Shown here in pieces: positions 41,715 to 42,179 of a DNA stretch of 42,179 nucleotides. Both the position numbers and the translations under genes were made by a program. How positions within the stretch are numbered: the stretch's first letter is position 1; each line of letters starts with the position of its first letter. Origin of the DNA: an uncultured bacterium (lineage in GTDB: Bacteria > Bacillota > Clostridia > Lachnospirales > Lachnospiraceae); the NCBI GenBank assembly GCA_947175015.1, contig CAMWLE010000024.1:1-42179 (forward strand), given 5' to 3'. A model generated the notes under the pieces. That model did not search any database, was not told where the DNA came from, and saw only the letters and a program-made list of their open reading frames with translations.

Positions 41715-42179
41715 TCATTTCATGCCGGCTATATAGCATTCGTACAGATACATGTTTTTGCAGACAGTATCTATAAATTCCTCATGATAGAAAGATTTCT
41801 TATGCGTAAGGTGGCAGTCCGCCTTGCTGTCGACAATGTGAGCAATCATGTCAAAAAAGGCGGCGTGGCTCAAGCGGCAGGTCCCGTCTTCCTCCCTGCG
41901 GTAAATCAGAACCTCATCCTCCAGAAAACAGATCGCGTCTCCCCATGCCGCCTCTCCCCTGTCCTTTGGCGCACCCAGGAGGAAATTGAAATGCACCATG
42001 ATATTGGTCACCTGTGTCAGGCGGCGCAGCCCCGTTTCATCATATGCGTACAGTTCACTGAGCACTTTCGACGCCTCCTTTGCGCCAATCGGCTTCCCCT
42101 GCCCTACCTTGCGGAGCACCTCAAGCTTTCCTGCGCTTCGTTCCGGCAAGGGGAACAACTCACGGAAATAGGCCTTTTC
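41715..42179 (-). CDS. Protein of unknown function (partial, N-terminus beyond right edge)
   Basis: The frame is open from the right edge to a stop at 41715, giving at least 154 residues. It has no membrane segment. Recognisable landmarks are FRELFPLPERSAGKLEVLRK at the edge and MVHFNFLLGAPKDRGEAAWG, then LSHAAFFDMIAHIVDSKADC. The segment is more G+C-rich than its left neighbours. The family is not identified with confidence; it looks like the C-terminal part of a longer Lachnospiraceae-type hypothetical protein. Confidence 0.7.
   Translation of the reverse strand, partial: EKAYFRELFPLPERSAGKLEVLRKVGQGKPIGAKEASKVLSELYAYDETGLRRLTQVTNIMVHFNFLLGAPKDRGEAAWGDAICFLEDEVLIYRREEDGTCRLSHAAFFDMIAHIVDSKADCHLTHKKSFYHEEFIDTVCKNMYLYECYIAGMK

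Overview
The window reads as a chromosomal segment from a Clostridia-type Firmicute, most likely Lachnospiraceae. The basis is AGGAGG-type ribosome binding sites before most genes, moderately AT-rich DNA, and families typical of gut Lachnospiraceae (MBOAT/DHHW/DUF4358 cassette, DUF4173, DUF2975 plus small XRE regulator, CE12-like intracellular esterase, FtsX-type ABC transporter with OmpR/HK pair). No tRNA, rRNA, CRISPR array or intact mobile element was seen. The assignment is inference from gene content only.

Left part (1-18.2 kb), nearly all on the minus strand: a partial Rpn-like nuclease gene and a broken duplicate of its 3' end; rsmA; a HAD phosphatase; a DUF4358 lipoprotein - MBOAT - DHHW operon for O-acylation of a surface glycan; a polytopic membrane protein; a two-gene heterodimeric ABC exporter with its own promoter; a GDSL/SGNH acetylesterase; a DUF4173 membrane protein; and a DUF2975 - XRE regulator - small lipoprotein group driven by a near-consensus promoter.

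Middle part (18.5-27.5 kb) is an accessory patchwork. It holds an orphan acidic protein, a WYL regulator, a GNAT acetyltransferase preceded by a scrap of a second GNAT gene, and a 28-residue single-TM peptide gene with an opposing promoter and terminators that together look like a type I toxin-antitoxin locus. After these come a frameshifted SMI1/KNR4-like gene, a GNAT-TatD-HEAT operon, a solute-binding lipoprotein interrupted by one amber codon, and another GNAT gene. Two of the GNAT genes share a conserved leader although their proteins differ.

Right part (27.6-42.2 kb): two consecutive ABC exporter half-transporters followed by a histidine phosphatase (one promoter); a YdcF/DUF218 membrane protein; a response regulator - histidine kinase - ABC ATPase (N-terminus frameshifted) - FtsX permease group; a NADAR-family protein; an IS66-type transposase remnant; an orphan 115-aa protein; a double-GNAT protein; and a partial unknown gene at the right edge.

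The most interesting items are the probable type I toxin-antitoxin module at 21.0-21.3 kb, a pair of covarying hairpins placed after the MBOAT and DHHW genes, and a striking number of unrelated short tandem repeats (periods 18-44 bp) lying between genes. Several genes show single-step lesions (amber codon, homopolymer frameshift, 2-nt deletion) that need read-level confirmation.
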